Shown: in pieces, positions 17,864 through 28,554 of the stretch | Numbering within the stretch: position 1 is the stretch's first letter | Layout of the letters: every line of letters begins with the position of its first letter | Origin: Corynebacterium urealyticum | GTDB taxonomy: Bacteria > Actinomycetota > Actinomycetes > Mycobacteriales > Mycobacteriaceae | Length of the DNA stretch: 61,231 nt | Assembly (NCBI GenBank): GCA_020741275.1 | Contig: DYZK01000032.1 | Coordinates: forward strand, 1 to 61,231 | Direction: 5' to 3' | The notes under the pieces: generated by a model | What the model saw: the letters and a program-made list of their open reading frames with translations, nothing else | What the model was told of the DNA's origin: nothing | Databases searched by the model: none | Position numbers and translations under genes: made by a program

Positions 17864-19684
17864 GTGCTGCGAACCCATCTAGCAGGCGAACTTCGCCCAG
17901 GAGACATCGACTCGGAGGTCACCCTCACCGGCTGGGTAGGCCGTCGCCGAGACCACGGTGGCGTGATCTTCATCGACCTGCGCGATCGCTCTGGCGTCGC
18001 ACAGGTCGTGTTCCGCGAGTCCGAGGTCGCCGAGCGTGCCCACGCACTGCGCAGCGAGTACTGCGTCCGCGTTCGCGGCCGCGTGGAGGCCCGTCCGGAG
18101 GGCTCCGAGAACCCTAACTTGCCGTCGGGTGCCGTCGAGGTCAACGTCAGCGAGCTCGGGGTGCTCAACGAGTCTGCCGCGCTGCCGTTCCAGATCGACG
18201 ACCCGTCCTCCGCCGGTGAGGTGGGCGAGGAGACCCGCCTGAAGTACCGCTACCTGGATCTGCGCCGAGCATCCCAGGGCGATGCACTCCGGCTGCGTTC
18301 CAAGGCCAACGCTGCGGCCCGCAAGGTCCTCGAGCGCCACGATTTCACCGAGATCGAGACCCCGACGCTGACCCGCTCCACCCCGGAGGGCGCACGTGAC
18401 TTCCTGGTTCCCGCACGCCTGAAGCCAGGCACTTTCTACGCTCTGCCGCAGTCCCCGCAGCTGTTCAAGCAGCTGCTCATGGTTGCTGGCATGGAGCGGT
18501 ACTACCAGATCGCCCGCTGCTACCGGGACGAGGACTTCCGCGCAGACCGCCAGCCAGAGTTCACGCAGCTGGACGTCGAGATGAGCTTCGTCGACCAGGA
18601 GGACGTCATCGCCCTGGCCGAGGAGATCCTCACCGAGGTATGGTCCACCGCTGGCTACGAGGTCCAGACCCCATTTCCGCGCATGACCTACGCCGACGCG
18701 ATGCGGCTCTACGGCTCCGATAAGCCGGATCTGCGCTTCGACATTCAGATCACCGAGTGCACCGAGTTCTTCAAGGACACGACCTTCCGCGTGTTCCAGA
18801 ACGAGTACGTCGGTGCCGTCGTCATGGATGGTGGAGCCAGCCAGCCACGCCGCCAGCTCGACGCCTGGCAGGAGTGGGCCAAGCAGCGCGGTGCAAAGGG
18901 CCTGGCCTACATCCTGGTGGGCGAGGACGGCGAGCTGTCCGGTCCAGTTGCAAAGAACATCACTGATGATGAGCGCGCTGGTATCGCCGATCACGTCGGC
19001 GCGAAGCCGGGCGACTGCATCTTCTTCGCAGCCGGTGACACCAAGTCCTCCCGCGGCCTGCTGGGTGCGGCACGCGGCGAGATCGCCCAGAAGCTGGGAC
19101 TCATTGACGACACCAAGTGGGCCTTCACCTGGGTCGTTGACGCGCCGATGTTCGAGCCTGCAGCCGACGCCCGCGCAGAGGGTGACGTGGCCCTCGGCAA
19201 CTCCGCATGGACTGCCGTGCACCACGCATTCACCTCCCCGAAGCCGGAGTTCCTGGACTCCTTTGACCAGGACCCGGGTTCCGCGCTGGCCTACGCCTAC
19301 GACATCGTCTGCAACGGCAATGAGATCGGCGGCGGTTCCATCCGTATCCACCAGCGGGACGTCCAGGAGCGCGTGTTCCAGGTCATGGGAATCTCCCAGG
19401 AGGAGGCCCGCGAGAAGTTCGGCTTCCTGCTCGACGCCTTCGCCTTCGGCGCTCCGCCACACGGCGGCATCGCGTTCGGTTGGGACCGAATCGTCAGCCT
19501 GCTGGGTGGCTTCGACTCCATCCGGGACGTCATCGCCTTCCCGAAGTCCGGCGGCGGTGTGGACCCACTGACGGATGCGCCGAGCGAGATCACCCCGGAG
19601 CAGCGTAAGGAATCCGGCATCGACGCGAAGCCGAAGAAGGCCGCAGCGGCGCAGGCCGGTGCAGCCAAGGCCAGCTCCAAGTAG
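17864..19684 (+). CDS. aspS: Aspartyl-tRNA synthetase
   Basis: A 606-residue class IIb synthetase. An upstream TTG at 17813 is in frame, but the GTG at 17864 gives the family-typical start LRTHLAGEL and has a GGAAGGA site before it. The OB-fold anticodon domain contains [21 protein letters not shown]; motifs 2 and 3 appear as [19 protein letters not shown] and [15 protein letters not shown], with the bacterial GAD insertion between. The last 20 residues form a lysine/alanine-rich tail. Mycobacterial AspRS is non-discriminating and works with GatCAB on tRNA-Asn; whether this one does cannot be decided here. Confidence 0.97.
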   Translation: MLRTHLAGELRPGDIDSEVTLTGWVGRRRDHGGVIFIDLRDRSGVAQVVFRESEVAERAHALRSEYCVRVRGRVEARPEGSENPNLPSGAVEVNVSELGVLNESAALPFQIDDPSSAGEVGEETRLKYRYLDLRRASQGDALRLRSKANAAARKVLERHDFTEIETPTLTRSTPEGARDFLVPARLKPGTFYALPQSPQLFKQLLMVAGMERYYQIARCYRDEDFRADRQPEFTQLDVEMSFVDQEDVIALAEEILTEVWSTAGYEVQTPFPRMTYADAMRLYGSDKPDLRFDIQITECTEFFKDTTFRVFQNEYVGAVVMDGGASQPRRQLDAWQEWAKQRGAKGLAYILVGEDGELSGPVAKNITDDERAGIADHVGAKPGDCIFFAAGDTKSSRGLLGAARGEIAQKLGLIDDTKWAFTWVVDAPMFEPAADARAEGDVALGNSAWTAVHHAFTSPKPEFLDSFDQDPGSALAYAYDIVCNGNEIGGGSIRIHQRDVQERVFQVMGISQEEAREKFGFLLDAFAFGAPPHGGIAFGWDRIVSLLGGFDSIRDVIAFPKSGGGVDPLTDAPSEITPEQRKESGIDAKPKKAAAAQAGAAKASSK

Positions 19685-19738
19685 AGCGAAAAGATAACAA
19701 GACCAGCGGGGTGGCACACAGCGTCGTCTCGCCTGGCA

Positions 19739-21016
19739 ATGAGGATGAGTAAACAGGTGTCCGAACACAATCCAGCCCTCTCCGTGGCGGCAGTCGGCGA
19801 GTCCGCGCAGCGAGTTCTCGCCGCCCGCTTCGGCGGATCGCCGGAACTGAGCAACCCGGAGAACCTCGGAGGAAATGGATCCTCCCTGGTTCTGCGTGCT
19901 CGGGTCGGGCACAATGACTTCCTGCAGGAACGCACGGTGGTGGTCAAACAGCTACCACCGGAGCCCTCGGGGGAAGAGCCCTCATCCCTCGCTAACCCGG
20001 AGGCCAACCGGTCTCGGGGTAGCAGGCGAATCTCCTTCGACCGCACCGGGCTCTTCCGCGAGCTCGTGGCTTATCAGTTCACCAACACCCTGGCTGAAGA
20101 ATCACGGCCAGGCCCGTTACTGCTCGCGTATGACATCGAGGAACGCCTCCTGATCCTCTCAGACCTTGGTGAAGGCCAGAACTTCGCTGAGGTGCTCACT
20201 CAATTGCCGGCCAAGGACCGCCGCACCGCATTGAGGAAGCTGGGGCGGTCACTCGGCCGCATGCACGTTGCCACGGCAGGCAAAGAAGAATCCTATGACA
20301 CCCTCTTCCGCCGCCAGTGTCAGAAGCATGGCTACGACTTTGAGGATGTCGCCGGCCAGCAGCCGAAGGTTGAGGAAACCATCACGCTCGGACTGGAGCT
20401 GATGGAGAGCAACTCAATCACCATGCACCCGGAGGTCATCCGGTTGGCGAACTTGTCGGCGAAACGACAGTCGGATGCCACCTCTCGGGCCTTCACCCCG
20501 TTCGACCTCATGCCGGACAACATCGTGTTGGCACAGCGGGTGTTCTTCCTCGACTATGAGTGGGCTGGGTTCCGCGATATCGCCTTCGACGTCGCGTGCG
20601 TCATGGCCGGTTTTCCGCAGGACCTGACAACTCCGGCCCTGAGCGACCAGGAGACCGCCGAGTTTCTCGATGCCTGGCGAGCCGAGGTAGTGCACTACTG
20701 GCCGGAGTTCCGGGATGATGCCTACTTCAACGAGGTCTTGGTGGCTTCGCTGATCGCGTGGGCCTTCTTCTCTTTGGCGCTCCTGTACTACGGCTCCGAT
20801 AAGGTTAACGAACTGCGCGAATTCGATATCGAGGCCGATGACTTGAAGAAGCTGACCACCGCACAGCTCATCGACCTCGCGACCACCGTGGACGCCATTT
20901 TGAGCTTCACGGCGGGGCTGGGCGAGGAGCGTTTCGCTCCTGTCACCGAGCTTGCAGAAAATCTCCTAGCGGCGCTGGCCCCACTGGGTGCTCACCCGCA
21001 GCGACGCGAGGACTAG
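19739..21016 (+). CDS. Aminoglycoside-phosphotransferase-like protein of unknown substrate
   Basis: A 425-residue protein (or 423 from the second ATG at 19745) with the kinase-like phosphotransferase fold. The catalytic-loop equivalent reads [12 protein letters not shown]: the aspartate and the asparagine five residues later fit the Brenner motif HxDxxxxN, but the histidine is replaced by proline. The metal-binding aspartate is in FFLDYEWAG. There is no signal peptide. It lies 54 bases after aspS and eight bases before rarA, so it is probably in the same operon. It may phosphorylate a small molecule; nothing in the context names the substrate, and an inactive pseudokinase is possible. Confidence 0.7.
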   Translation: MRMSKQVSEHNPALSVAAVGESAQRVLAARFGGSPELSNPENLGGNGSSLVLRARVGHNDFLQERTVVVKQLPPEPSGEEPSSLANPEANRSRGSRRISFDRTGLFRELVAYQFTNTLAEESRPGPLLLAYDIEERLLILSDLGEGQNFAEVLTQLPAKDRRTALRKLGRSLGRMHVATAGKEESYDTLFRRQCQKHGYDFEDVAGQQPKVEETITLGLELMESNSITMHPEVIRLANLSAKRQSDATSRAFTPFDLMPDNIVLAQRVFFLDYEWAGFRDIAFDVACVMAGFPQDLTTPALSDQETAEFLDAWRAEVVHYWPEFRDDAYFNEVLVASLIAWAFFSLALLYYGSDKVNELREFDIEADDLKKLTTAQLIDLATTVDAILSFTAGLGEERFAPVTELAENLLAALAPLGAHPQRRED

Positions 21017-21023
21017 GCGCGAC

Positions 21024-22409
21024 GTGGAAGACCTGTTCAGTCAGGCCGACCCACACGAGTCTGGGGCCGGTCCAGCGGAGGCGGAAGCATACTTCCACCC
21101 GGGTTCGCATGCGCCGCTGGCGGTCCGTATGCGGCCGCGAAGCCTGGCTGAGGTGGTGGGGCAGGACCACGTGCTGGGGCCGGGGACCCCGCTGCAGCGG
21201 CTCATTGACGGGCGCGGAGACTCCTCCGTCATCCTCTTCGGTCCGCCCGGCACGGGCAAAACCACCATCGCATCGCTGATCTCAGCGGCATCCGGGCGCC
21301 ACTTTGTCGCGCTGTCTGCCCTGAATTCGGGAGTCAAGGAGGTTCGGGCCGTCATCGAGAACGCCCGTCGTCGCCTGCTCCACGGTGAACGCACCGTGCT
21401 TTTCATCGACGAGGTGCACCGCTTCTCCAAAACCCAGCAAGACGCTCTGCTCGCCGCCGTGGAGAACCGCACGGTGCTGCTAGTCGCCGCCACGACCGAG
21501 AACCCGAGCTTCTCCGTGGTCTCGCCGCTGCTGAGCCGCTCACTACTTGTCCAGCTGAAGTCGTTGGACGAAGAAGGCATCAAATCCGTGCTGCGTCGCG
21601 CGATCGCCGATGAGCGGGGCTTAGCCGGCCAGGTGCAGATCGCTGACGACGCCCTGGACCAGCTCGCCGCGGTCTCTGGCGGAGATGCTCGACGCAGCCT
21701 GACTTACCTCGAGGCCGTCGCCGAGGACGTCCTCCAGCAGAATGAGGCCGTCGACGAGGCTCCCACGATCACGGTCGCTGACGTCACTCGCTCCACGAAT
21801 AAGGCGGTGGCCCGCTACGACCGCGACGGCGACCAGCACTACGACGTCACCAGCGCGTTTATCAAGTCCATGCGTGGCTCCGATCCGGATGCCGCGCTGC
21901 ATTACCTCGCGCGGATGCTCGAAGGAGGGGAGGACCCCCGGTTCATCTCCAGGCGCTTGGTCATCGTCGCCTCCGAGGACATCGGAACCGCGGACCCTAC
22001 CGCCCTGCAGGTCGCAGTGGCAGCGCACCAGGCGGTGAGCTTCATCGGCATGCCGGAGGCCCGCATTACGCTGGCCCACGCCACCGTCCACATGGCCACC
22101 GCCCCGAAAAGCAACGCTGCTTACGTCGGTATCAACGAGGCCATCGCCGACATCCGGGCAGGCAAGGGGGCCATCGTTCCCGCCCACCTGCGCGACGGGC
22201 ATTACAGCGGCGCGAAGGCCCTCGGAAACGCCACCGGCTACCAGTACCCGCACGATGATCCCCGGGGCGTGTTGCGCCAGCAGTACCTGCCGGATGACCT
22301 GGCCGAAGTGGAGTACTACCGGCCCACCACTCACGGCCACGAGCGTACGATCCACAGTCGCCTGGACACGCTGCGGGGTATTGTGCGTGGGTCGCGCCCG
22401 GGCAAGTAG
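21024..22409 (+). CDS. rarA: Replication-associated recombination protein A (RarA/MgsA)
   Basis: A 461-residue clamp-loader-like AAA+ ATPase that acts at stalled replication forks. I prefer the GTG at 21024 ([10 protein letters not shown]), seven bases after the previous stop. The N-terminus leads to [22 protein letters not shown], Walker A GPPGTGKT is at residues 73-80, Walker B is FIDEVHRF, and sensor 1 is ATTENPSF. The C-terminal tetramerisation domain contains [27 protein letters not shown] (only its beginning is diagnostic). The gene order rarA-alaS is shared with M. tuberculosis. Confidence 0.95.
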   Translation: MEDLFSQADPHESGAGPAEAEAYFHPGSHAPLAVRMRPRSLAEVVGQDHVLGPGTPLQRLIDGRGDSSVILFGPPGTGKTTIASLISAASGRHFVALSALNSGVKEVRAVIENARRRLLHGERTVLFIDEVHRFSKTQQDALLAAVENRTVLLVAATTENPSFSVVSPLLSRSLLVQLKSLDEEGIKSVLRRAIADERGLAGQVQIADDALDQLAAVSGGDARRSLTYLEAVAEDVLQQNEAVDEAPTITVADVTRSTNKAVARYDRDGDQHYDVTSAFIKSMRGSDPDAALHYLARMLEGGEDPRFISRRLVIVASEDIGTADPTALQVAVAAHQAVSFIGMPEARITLAHATVHMATAPKSNAAYVGINEAIADIRAGKGAIVPAHLRDGHYSGAKALGNATGYQYPHDDPRGVLRQQYLPDDLAEVEYYRPTTHGHERTIHSRLDTLRGIVRGSRPGK

Positions 22410-22412
22410 AAT
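22407..22412 (+). promoter_or_regulatory. Candidate -10 for alaS
   Basis: TAGAAT overlaps the rarA stop codon. It would give alaS a leader of about 100 bases, which contains a small hairpin (CCTGCGG 22435-22441 with CCGCAGG 22450-22456). No T-box specifier or AGGGTGG-type T-box sequence is seen in the leader. Confidence 0.4.
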
Positions 22413-22516
22413 GCCATCTGTAGTTTTAGCTTTCCCTGCGGCACGCAACCCGCAGGAGGCGGTTGGCCCCACCAAGGCCGCCGAGACAACCCGAGACAGA
22501 TTGAGGTAGCACAACC

Positions 22517-25183
22517 GTGCAGACGCATGAGATTCGCCAGCGCTTCACCGACCATTTCGTGAAAAGCGGTCACACCGAGGTGCCCAGCGCGTCGTTGATC
22601 CTCGACGACCCGAACCTGCTCTTCGTCAACGCGGGCATGGTCCCCTTCAAGCCGTACTTCCTGGGTCAGGAGACCCCGTCGTTCGGCACCGCCACCTCCA
22701 TCCAGAAGTGCGTGCGCACCCTCGACATCGACGAGGTCGGCATCACCACCCGCCACAACACCTTCTTCCAGATGGCCGGCAATTTCTCCTTCGGCCAGTA
22801 CTTCAAGGAAGGCGCGATCAAGAATGCGTGGACGCTGCTGACCAACTCCGTCGACGACGGTGGCCTTGGACTGGACCCGGACCGCCTCTGGGTCACTGTC
22901 TACGAGGACGACGACGAGGCCGCGCAGCTGTGGCACGAACTTGTCGGTCTGCCAACCGAGCGTATCCAGCGCCTCGGGATGGAGGATAACTACTGGCACA
23001 TGGGTGTGCCCGGACCGTGTGGGCCGTGCTCCGAGATCTACTACGACCGCGGCCCGGCTTATGGCGAAGACGGTGGCCCGGCAGTGGACGATAGCCGATT
23101 CATCGAGATCTGGAACCTCGTGTTCATGGAGTTCGAGCGTGGCAAAACCAAGCCCGACGGCAGCTTCGACATCGTGGGCAACCTGCCGAAGAAGAACATC
23201 GATACCGGCATGGGCGTGGAGCGCCTCGCATTCCTGCTGCAGGGTGTGGACAACGTCTACGAGACTGACCTGCTGCGCCCGGTGATCGATACCGCCGAGA
23301 AGCTGACCGGCACCCGCTACGGCTCGCAGGACAAGGACGACATCCGCTTCCGCGTCATCGCTGACCACAGCCGTACCGCGTTGATGCTCATTCTCGACGG
23401 CGTGACTCCAGGCAACGAGGGCCGCGGCTACATCCTGCGTCGTCTCATTCGCCGCATCATTCGCTCTGCCCGCCTGCTGGGCGCCCAGGGAGCGGTCATC
23501 GAGCAGCTCCTGAGCACGGTCCGTGAGGCGATGACCCCGTCCTACCCAGAAATCGAGGAGAACTGGGAGCGTATCCGCTCCGTGGGAGTGACCGAGGAAA
23601 AGGCCTTCCTGAAAACCCTCGAGTCCGGATCCCAGCTTTTCGAGCAGTTCCTTAGTGAAGCTCGCAATAGTGGTAACTCGGTTGTTCCAGGCGAAGTGGC
23701 CTTCTCGCTGCACGACACCCACGGCTTCCCGATCGACCTGACTCGCGAGATGGCTGAGGAAGCCTCGCTGACGGTCGACGAGGCTGGTTTCCACGAGCTG
23801 ATGGCCGAGCAGAAGGCCCGCGCCAAGGCAGATAACGCCGCAAAGAAGCACGTCCACGCGGACCTGAGCGTCTACCGAGCATTCATCGACTCCCACCCGA
23901 CCCACTTCACCGGTTACGAGCACACGGCGGACGAAGGCAAGGTGTTGGGCCTGGTTGTCGAGGGTCAGCTCGCCGACCGTGCGTCGGCCGGCCAGCACGC
24001 CCAGGTCATCCTGGACCAGACCCCGTTCTACGCCGAGTCGGGTGGCCAGATGGCCGACCGTGGCACCCTCCGCGGCCCGGGTGGTCTGGCTAAGGTCGTG
24101 GACGTCCAAAAGATCGCCAAGAAGGTCTGGGCGCACCAGATCGAGGTCACCGAGGGAGAGCTCGCCATCGGAGAGCTCCTCGAGGCCCGCGTCGACCAGA
24201 AGTGGCGCCACCAGGCCCGCCAGGCGCACTCCGGTACCCACTTGATCCACGCCGCCCTGCGCGAGGTACTGGGTCCGACAGCCGTACAGGCCGGTTCCAT
24301 GAACAAGCCAGGCTACCTGCGCTTCGACTTCTCCTATGGCGATCAGCTGACCGAGAAGCAGCTGGAGCAGATCGAGGAAATCGCGAACTCTGCAGTTGAC
24401 ACCGACTACCAGGTCAACACCATCGAGACCTCTTTGGAGGAGGCCAAGGCGATGGGAGCGATGGCGCTGTTCGGCGAGAACTACGGCAATCAGGTCCGTG
24501 TCGTCGAGATCGGCGGCCCGTTCTCCATGGAGCTGTGCGGCGGTATCCACGTGGACCACTCCTCGCAGATCGGCCCGATTAGCGTGCTCGGTGAGTCCTC
24601 GGTGGGCTCTGGAGTGCGCCGTATCGAGGCTTATACCGGCATGGATTCCTTCCGTCACCTCGCCGCTGACCGTTCCCTGGTTGCCAACCTCGCGGCGAAC
24701 TTCAAGGCCACCAGCGAGGAGATCCCGGAACGCATTGACGCGCTGACCGCCAAGCTCAAGGCCGCAGAGAAGCAGGTCCAGCAGTTGCGCGCCCAGCAAC
24801 TGGCTGCCCAGGTGGGCAGCATTGTGGATAGCGCCGCGGATGTGTCCGGTGTGAAGATGCTCACCCAGAACCTCGGGGAGGGCCTGGGGGCGAAGGACCT
24901 GCGCTCGGTGGCGCAGGATGCCATCGCCCGCTTCAACTCCGAGGCGGCTGTCGTGCTCTTCACGGCTCAGGACGGGGAGAAGGTCCCATTCGTCGCCGCG
25001 GCGAACCCACAGGCAGTGGAGCGCGGCCTGAAGGCGGGCGACCTGGTGAAGGCATTCGGCGCCGAGGTTGGTGGCCGCGGTGGCGGTAAGCCAGCGCTGG
25101 CGCAGGGCTCCGGTTCCGATACTTCCGGTGTTGACGCCGGCTTGGCCGCCGTTCAGCGCCTCGTGAACGAGACCCTGAGCTAG
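22517..25183 (+). CDS. alaS: Alanyl-tRNA synthetase
   Basis: An 888-residue class II synthetase with all domains. The catalytic core starts [18 protein letters not shown], with [15 protein letters not shown] and the motif 3 region [15 protein letters not shown]. The editing domain keeps both metal-binding motifs, HSGTHLIHA and CGGIHVDH. The C-Ala domain at the end contains a [15 protein letters not shown] glycine-rich segment. Start is GTG at 22517 with a GAGGTAG site. Length matches the family. Confidence 0.98.
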   Translation: MQTHEIRQRFTDHFVKSGHTEVPSASLILDDPNLLFVNAGMVPFKPYFLGQETPSFGTATSIQKCVRTLDIDEVGITTRHNTFFQMAGNFSFGQYFKEGAIKNAWTLLTNSVDDGGLGLDPDRLWVTVYEDDDEAAQLWHELVGLPTERIQRLGMEDNYWHMGVPGPCGPCSEIYYDRGPAYGEDGGPAVDDSRFIEIWNLVFMEFERGKTKPDGSFDIVGNLPKKNIDTGMGVERLAFLLQGVDNVYETDLLRPVIDTAEKLTGTRYGSQDKDDIRFRVIADHSRTALMLILDGVTPGNEGRGYILRRLIRRIIRSARLLGAQGAVIEQLLSTVREAMTPSYPEIEENWERIRSVGVTEEKAFLKTLESGSQLFEQFLSEARNSGNSVVPGEVAFSLHDTHGFPIDLTREMAEEASLTVDEAGFHELMAEQKARAKADNAAKKHVHADLSVYRAFIDSHPTHFTGYEHTADEGKVLGLVVEGQLADRASAGQHAQVILDQTPFYAESGGQMADRGTLRGPGGLAKVVDVQKIAKKVWAHQIEVTEGELAIGELLEARVDQKWRHQARQAHSGTHLIHAALREVLGPTAVQAGSMNKPGYLRFDFSYGDQLTEKQLEQIEEIANSAVDTDYQVNTIETSLEEAKAMGAMALFGENYGNQVRVVEIGGPFSMELCGGIHVDHSSQIGPISVLGESSVGSGVRRIEAYTGMDSFRHLAADRSLVANLAANFKATSEEIPERIDALTAKLKAAEKQVQQLRAQQLAAQVGSIVDSAADVSGVKMLTQNLGEGLGAKDLRSVAQDAIARFNSEAAVVLFTAQDGEKVPFVAAANPQAVERGLKAGDLVKAFGAEVGGRGGGKPALAQGSGSDTSGVDAGLAAVQRLVNETLS

Positions 25184-25203
25184 TTCCGCGAGGTCGATCG
25201 CCG

Positions 25204-25698
25204 ATGACGTCCGATTTTTCCCGCGAGGAGATTTCTCCCGACCGTCCCGACCCGGAGACCGATCCGGGGCGGGGACGGCGGCTGGCGCTCGACGTCGGCA
25301 GCGTACGGATCGGTGTTGCTTTGAGCGACCCGGACGGCATCCTGGCCTCTCCGTTGGAGACGGTGGCCGCTGCCGTGGACGGCTCCGATGTGTCGCGAGT
25401 GGTGGAGCTGATCGAGGAGAACTTCGTCGTGGAGGTCGTCGTCGGTCTTCCGGTGGCGTTGCGAGGCAACCACACTGCGAGCACCGCAGCAGCTCTGGAT
25501 TTTTATGAGGACCTTGGTGAGGAGCTTCCGGAGCTGCCGATAAGGCTCGTCGACGAACGCATGTCCACCATGGCGGCTACCCAGGCCTTTCAGGCCTCCG
25601 GGGTGAGCGCCAAGAAGGGGCGGAAGCGAATCGACCAAGCCGCGGCGGTGCATATTCTGCAGGGGTGGCTCGACGCCCGTCGGCGCGTCATGTCGTAA
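25204..25698 (+). CDS. ruvX: Putative pre-16S rRNA nuclease / Holliday junction resolvase-like YqgF
   Basis: A 164-residue RNase H-fold protein. LALDVGSVRIGVALSDPDG is the diagnostic first motif with the catalytic aspartate, VVVGLPVALRG the second, and LVDERMSTMAATQA the third. E. coli YqgF processes the 5' end of 16S rRNA; the recombination role implied by the name ruvX is not established here. It follows alaS by 20 bases, and alaS-ruvX-mltG-aroE is the conserved actinobacterial order. Confidence 0.92.
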   Translation: MTSDFSREEISPDRPDPETDPGRGRRLALDVGSVRIGVALSDPDGILASPLETVAAAVDGSDVSRVVELIEENFVVEVVVGLPVALRGNHTASTAAALDFYEDLGEELPELPIRLVDERMSTMAATQAFQASGVSAKKGRKRIDQAAAVHILQGWLDARRRVMS

Positions 25699-25722
25699 TC
25701 GAATCGTGATCATGGAATAATG

Positions 25723-25749
25723 TCCGATGATCGATCCACGATCATCGGA
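25723..25749 (+). promoter_or_regulatory. Operator-like palindrome before mltG
   Basis: TCCGATGATCG (25723-25733) and CGATCATCGGA (25739-25749) are perfect 11-base arms separated by ATCCA. The right arm covers the place where the -35 of the TATAGT promoter (25763-25768) would lie. It could be a repressor site, or a hairpin ending ruvX transcription; there is no T-run. Confidence 0.5.
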
Positions 25750-25762
25750 TGCATCGCTTTCC

Positions 25763-25768
25763 TATAGT
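25763..25768 (+). promoter_or_regulatory. Candidate -10 for mltG-aroE
   Basis: TATAGT fits the corynebacterial TANANT pattern. Transcription would start near 25775, about 70 bases before mltG. Confidence 0.4.
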
Positions 25769-25845
25769 GATGTTTCGCGTCGCTTTTACGCCCCCAAGCG
25801 TGGCCACGCGTTCCGTAGCACCTGAGATCCGAAAGGCATAGTTGC

Positions 25846-27000
25846 ATGACCCTGAAGCGGAGTATGCAACCGAAGTACCGGCGCCGCCGTCAACTGGCTG
25901 TCGCGCTGGCTTTGGCGCTCACCCTCCTGTTGGTGGGCATCTCCGGGTACGTCTGGTACCAGCGGTCCGTTGTCGGCCAGCGCGACTACGAGGGTGCGGG
26001 CAATGGAACGGTTGTGATGATCAAGGTCGGCGAAGGCGATAGTTTGTCCTCCATCGCCCCGACCCTGGTGGAGAAGAGGATCGTTGGGTCCCGGCGGGCG
26101 CTGATACGCGAAGCCGAGGCTCGCGAGGCTAGCCTGCAGACTGGCTATTACCCGCTTCAGGAAAAGATGTCGGCCTCGGCCGCGCTCGACGCACTGACGG
26201 ACGACGCTAACCGCCGCGGCGTCGTCGATATCCCGACCGGCTTGTCGCTGGAGGACGTCACCGTCGTGGGAGGGAAGACGCGCGAGGGAATCTACTCGCT
26301 GATCTCCGCCCAGACCTGCTCGAGCCAGGATGAGTGCATCTCCTCCGATACGCTGCGCGAAGCTGTGGTCAGCTCCACTCCGGAGGAGTTGGAGGTCCCG
26401 CAGTGGGCGAAGGGGGCGGTGGCTGACCGTACCGACGATCCGCGCCGCATCGAGGGGTTGATCTCTCCGGGAGTGCACCTTTTCGATCCGACCTCGACAC
26501 CGCAGGAGATCATGCGTGAGTTGATCAGCAACTCTGCTGCGGAATACGAGGCGACGGGGCTGCTCAAGGCCGCTGAGGCAGTGGGACTGAGCCCCTACGA
26601 GATGATCACCGCCGCCTCCCTCGTCGAGCGAGAGGCCCCTGCCGGAGATTTCGACAAGGTTGCCCGCGTGATCCTCAACCGCCTCAAGGAAGACCAGCGC
26701 CTGGAGTTCGATTCCACGGTGAACTACGACGTTGCCGAGCAAGAGGTCGCCACGACGGATGATGACCGCGCCCGCCGGACTCCGTGGAACACCTATGCGA
26801 AGAAGGGGCTCCCGGAGACCCCGATCGCCTCCCCGGGTATTCAGGCGCTGCAAGCGATGGAACACCCTGCCGAGGGCGATTGGCTCTACTTCGTCACCAT
26901 CAACAAGGATGGTGAGACCGTGTTCAACCGGGAGTTCGATGCCCACGAGGCCGCGATCGAGAAGGCCCGTGCTAATGGCGTGTTGGACTCGGCTCGCTAA
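25846..27000 (+). CDS. mltG: Endolytic murein transglycosylase MltG
   Basis: A 384-residue YceG-family protein that cuts nascent peptidoglycan glycan strands at the membrane. A basic N-terminus (KRSMQPKYRRRR) precedes one membrane helix at about residues 17-37, and the rest is extracytoplasmic. A LysM-like segment (IKVGEGDSLSSIAPTLVEK) is followed by the catalytic region, with the family glutamate in ASLVEREAP and the downstream NTYAKKGLPETPIASPG motif. A GAAAGG site lies before the ATG. Confidence 0.94.
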   Translation: MTLKRSMQPKYRRRRQLAVALALALTLLLVGISGYVWYQRSVVGQRDYEGAGNGTVVMIKVGEGDSLSSIAPTLVEKRIVGSRRALIREAEAREASLQTGYYPLQEKMSASAALDALTDDANRRGVVDIPTGLSLEDVTVVGGKTREGIYSLISAQTCSSQDECISSDTLREAVVSSTPEELEVPQWAKGAVADRTDDPRRIEGLISPGVHLFDPTSTPQEIMRELISNSAAEYEATGLLKAAEAVGLSPYEMITAASLVEREAPAGDFDKVARVILNRLKEDQRLEFDSTVNYDVAEQEVATTDDDRARRTPWNTYAKKGLPETPIASPGIQALQAMEHPAEGDWLYFVTINKDGETVFNREFDAHEAAIEKARANGVLDSAR

Positions 27001-27028
27001 GCAATAAGCCAGGAGGAAGAGGAAGTCG

Positions 27029-27991
27029 ATGTCGGAAAACCAGGATGCCCAGTTGTCTACCGGCGGTGACCCTCAGCCCACTGGCGGGTCGGCGGGCGCG
27101 AGCGTGCTCAGCCCGGAGGAATTCGTCGCGCTGAGCGGGCCTCGTTGCGCGGTGCTGGGCAGCCCGGTGTCTCATTCGCTGTCCCCGCTGATCCATAAGG
27201 CTGGCTACCGGGCCACGGGCCTGGATCTGGATTACTACCGCGTGGAGGCGCCGGAGGCCCGAGATATCCGGGTGATCGTTCAGGCTCAGAACCCGAACAT
27301 CCAGGGCCTGTCCGTCACGATGCCGGGTAAGGGGGCGGCACTCGAGTTGGCCGGGCTAGCGACGAAGCGTGCGGAGGACATCGGTTCCGCGAATACGCTG
27401 GTCCCGCAGGAGGATGGTCGCTGGCTGGCGGATAATACCGACGTTGACGGGCTGACCGCCTGCCTGGACGCGGTGGCAGCTGAGCTTACCGAGCGTGACC
27501 CGGAACGAGGTGCACCCTTCGCCGGGCAAACCGCAGTGATTGTCGGTAACGGCGGTACCGCCCGCCCTGCCGTCGCTGCCGCAGCGGCTGCTGGCTTCGC
27601 TGAGATCAACGTGGTTGCCCGTTCGGAGCGTGCTTTGAACCTGCAGGCGCTCACCGAATCGCTGGGTATGGAGTTTTCCTGGACTCGGTTCGACGCTCCG
27701 GAGTTGGGGCATATGTGTGGCCAGGCTGCGACACTGATTTCGACGGTGCCGGAGGACGTCGCTGCGGACTATGTGGACGAGTTCTGTCGCGCCGAGTCGG
27801 TTATCGACGTCATTTACGATCCCTATCCGACCGCGCTTCTGGCCCAAGCCAAGCAGCAGGGGCTGCCTTTGTCCGATGGCCTGCAGATGCTGGCAGGCCA
27901 GGCGGAGGAACAGTTCCGGCTGTTCACCGGACAGCACGCGCCTGAAGGGCTATTCTTGGCCGAATTGCGCCAGCACTTGGCGCTGGACTAA
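27029..27991 (+). CDS. aroE: Shikimate dehydrogenase
   Basis: A 320-residue enzyme for NADPH-dependent reduction of 3-dehydroshikimate to shikimate in aromatic amino-acid synthesis. The substrate domain has LGSPVSHSLSPLIHKAGY and NTDVDGL; the NADP domain has the modified Rossmann loop VGNGGTARPAV. The C-terminal DGLQMLAGQAEEQFRLFTG is typical. About 35 low-complexity residues precede the conserved core, making it slightly long. An AGGAGGAAGAGG site lies before the ATG. The other aro genes follow after two intervening genes. Confidence 0.95.
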   Translation: MSENQDAQLSTGGDPQPTGGSAGASVLSPEEFVALSGPRCAVLGSPVSHSLSPLIHKAGYRATGLDLDYYRVEAPEARDIRVIVQAQNPNIQGLSVTMPGKGAALELAGLATKRAEDIGSANTLVPQEDGRWLADNTDVDGLTACLDAVAAELTERDPERGAPFAGQTAVIVGNGGTARPAVAAAAAAGFAEINVVARSERALNLQALTESLGMEFSWTRFDAPELGHMCGQAATLISTVPEDVAADYVDEFCRAESVIDVIYDPYPTALLAQAKQQGLPLSDGLQMLAGQAEEQFRLFTGQHAPEGLFLAELRQHLALD

Positions 27992-28014
27992 GCCGGGGAC
28001 CTTATCTTCCCGGC
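27992..28014 (+). terminator. Hairpin directly after aroE
   Basis: GCCGGGGA (27992-27999) pairs with TTCCCGGC (28007-28014), with one G-T wobble and a 7-base loop. No T-run follows. Confidence 0.35.
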
Positions 28015-28092
28015 GCGGGCGGGGATCCTCATTCCATCGCTGGACAGAGGAAGGCTCGTGGGGCTGGGGAGCAGGAATTAGGGGGGCTATCG

Positions 28093-28554
28093 ATGATGGG
28101 CACCGTGCTTGCCGCGCTAGGCGTGGCAATGGCCTATCTGGCCGTCGTGGATTGGCGGTATCGTCGCATCCCCAACGCCGTGGTGTTGCCCAGTATCTTG
28201 TGCGCGATCGTCGCGGCGTGTGTCTGGCAGCCTGCCGCACTCGCCGGTGGGGCAGCGTGGTGGCTGTTGTTCAGCTTCTTCCACCATCGTGCTGCAAAGC
28301 ACCGCCGGCAGGGGAGCGGAGCTTACGGCCGGCACTTCGGTGGCGGGGACGCCAAGTTTGCGGTGGTGTGTGGCATCCTTGCCGCCTGGCATGGTCCGGG
28401 GTGGGTGTTGCTTGCGATGGGTGCCGCCGGCCTGTTGTCTACCGGGGCCATTCTGTCTGGGAGCCACGGCCGGGAAGCTCCGCCTTCGGGGGCCGTGGCC
28501 ATGGGGCCGGCGATGGCTCTCGGCACGTTGCTGACTTTCCTGGTGACGTTATAG
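28093..28554 (+). CDS. Type 4 prepilin peptidase-like protein (A24 family)
   Basis: A 153-residue integral membrane protein. It keeps the two aspartates of A24 aspartic peptidases: Asp20 in VVDWRYRRIPN and Asp86 in the GxGD-type motif FGGGDAKF. It lacks the N-terminal zinc/methyltransferase domain of full PilD, like the short archaeal and Tad-type enzymes. No pilin gene is nearby. A prepilin peptidase homologue occurs at the same place in M. tuberculosis (Rv2551c), between aroE and the aroC cluster. Its substrate is unknown; a Flp/Tad pilin encoded elsewhere is the obvious candidate. Confidence 0.82.
   Translation: MMGTVLAALGVAMAYLAVVDWRYRRIPNAVVLPSILCAIVAACVWQPAALAGGAAWWLLFSFFHHRAAKHRRQGSGAYGRHFGGGDAKFAVVCGILAAWHGPGWVLLAMGAAGLLSTGAILSGSHGREAPPSGAVAMGPAMALGTLLTFLVTL

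Noticed and set aside
19739..21016. An aminoglycoside resistance gene
   Set aside because: It has only the general phosphotransferase fold, lacks the Brenner histidine and lies in a housekeeping operon; nothing supports drug phosphorylation.
22410..22516. A T-box leader before alaS
   Set aside because: The conserved AGGGTGGNACCGCG-type sequence and a clear terminator/antiterminator pair are absent.
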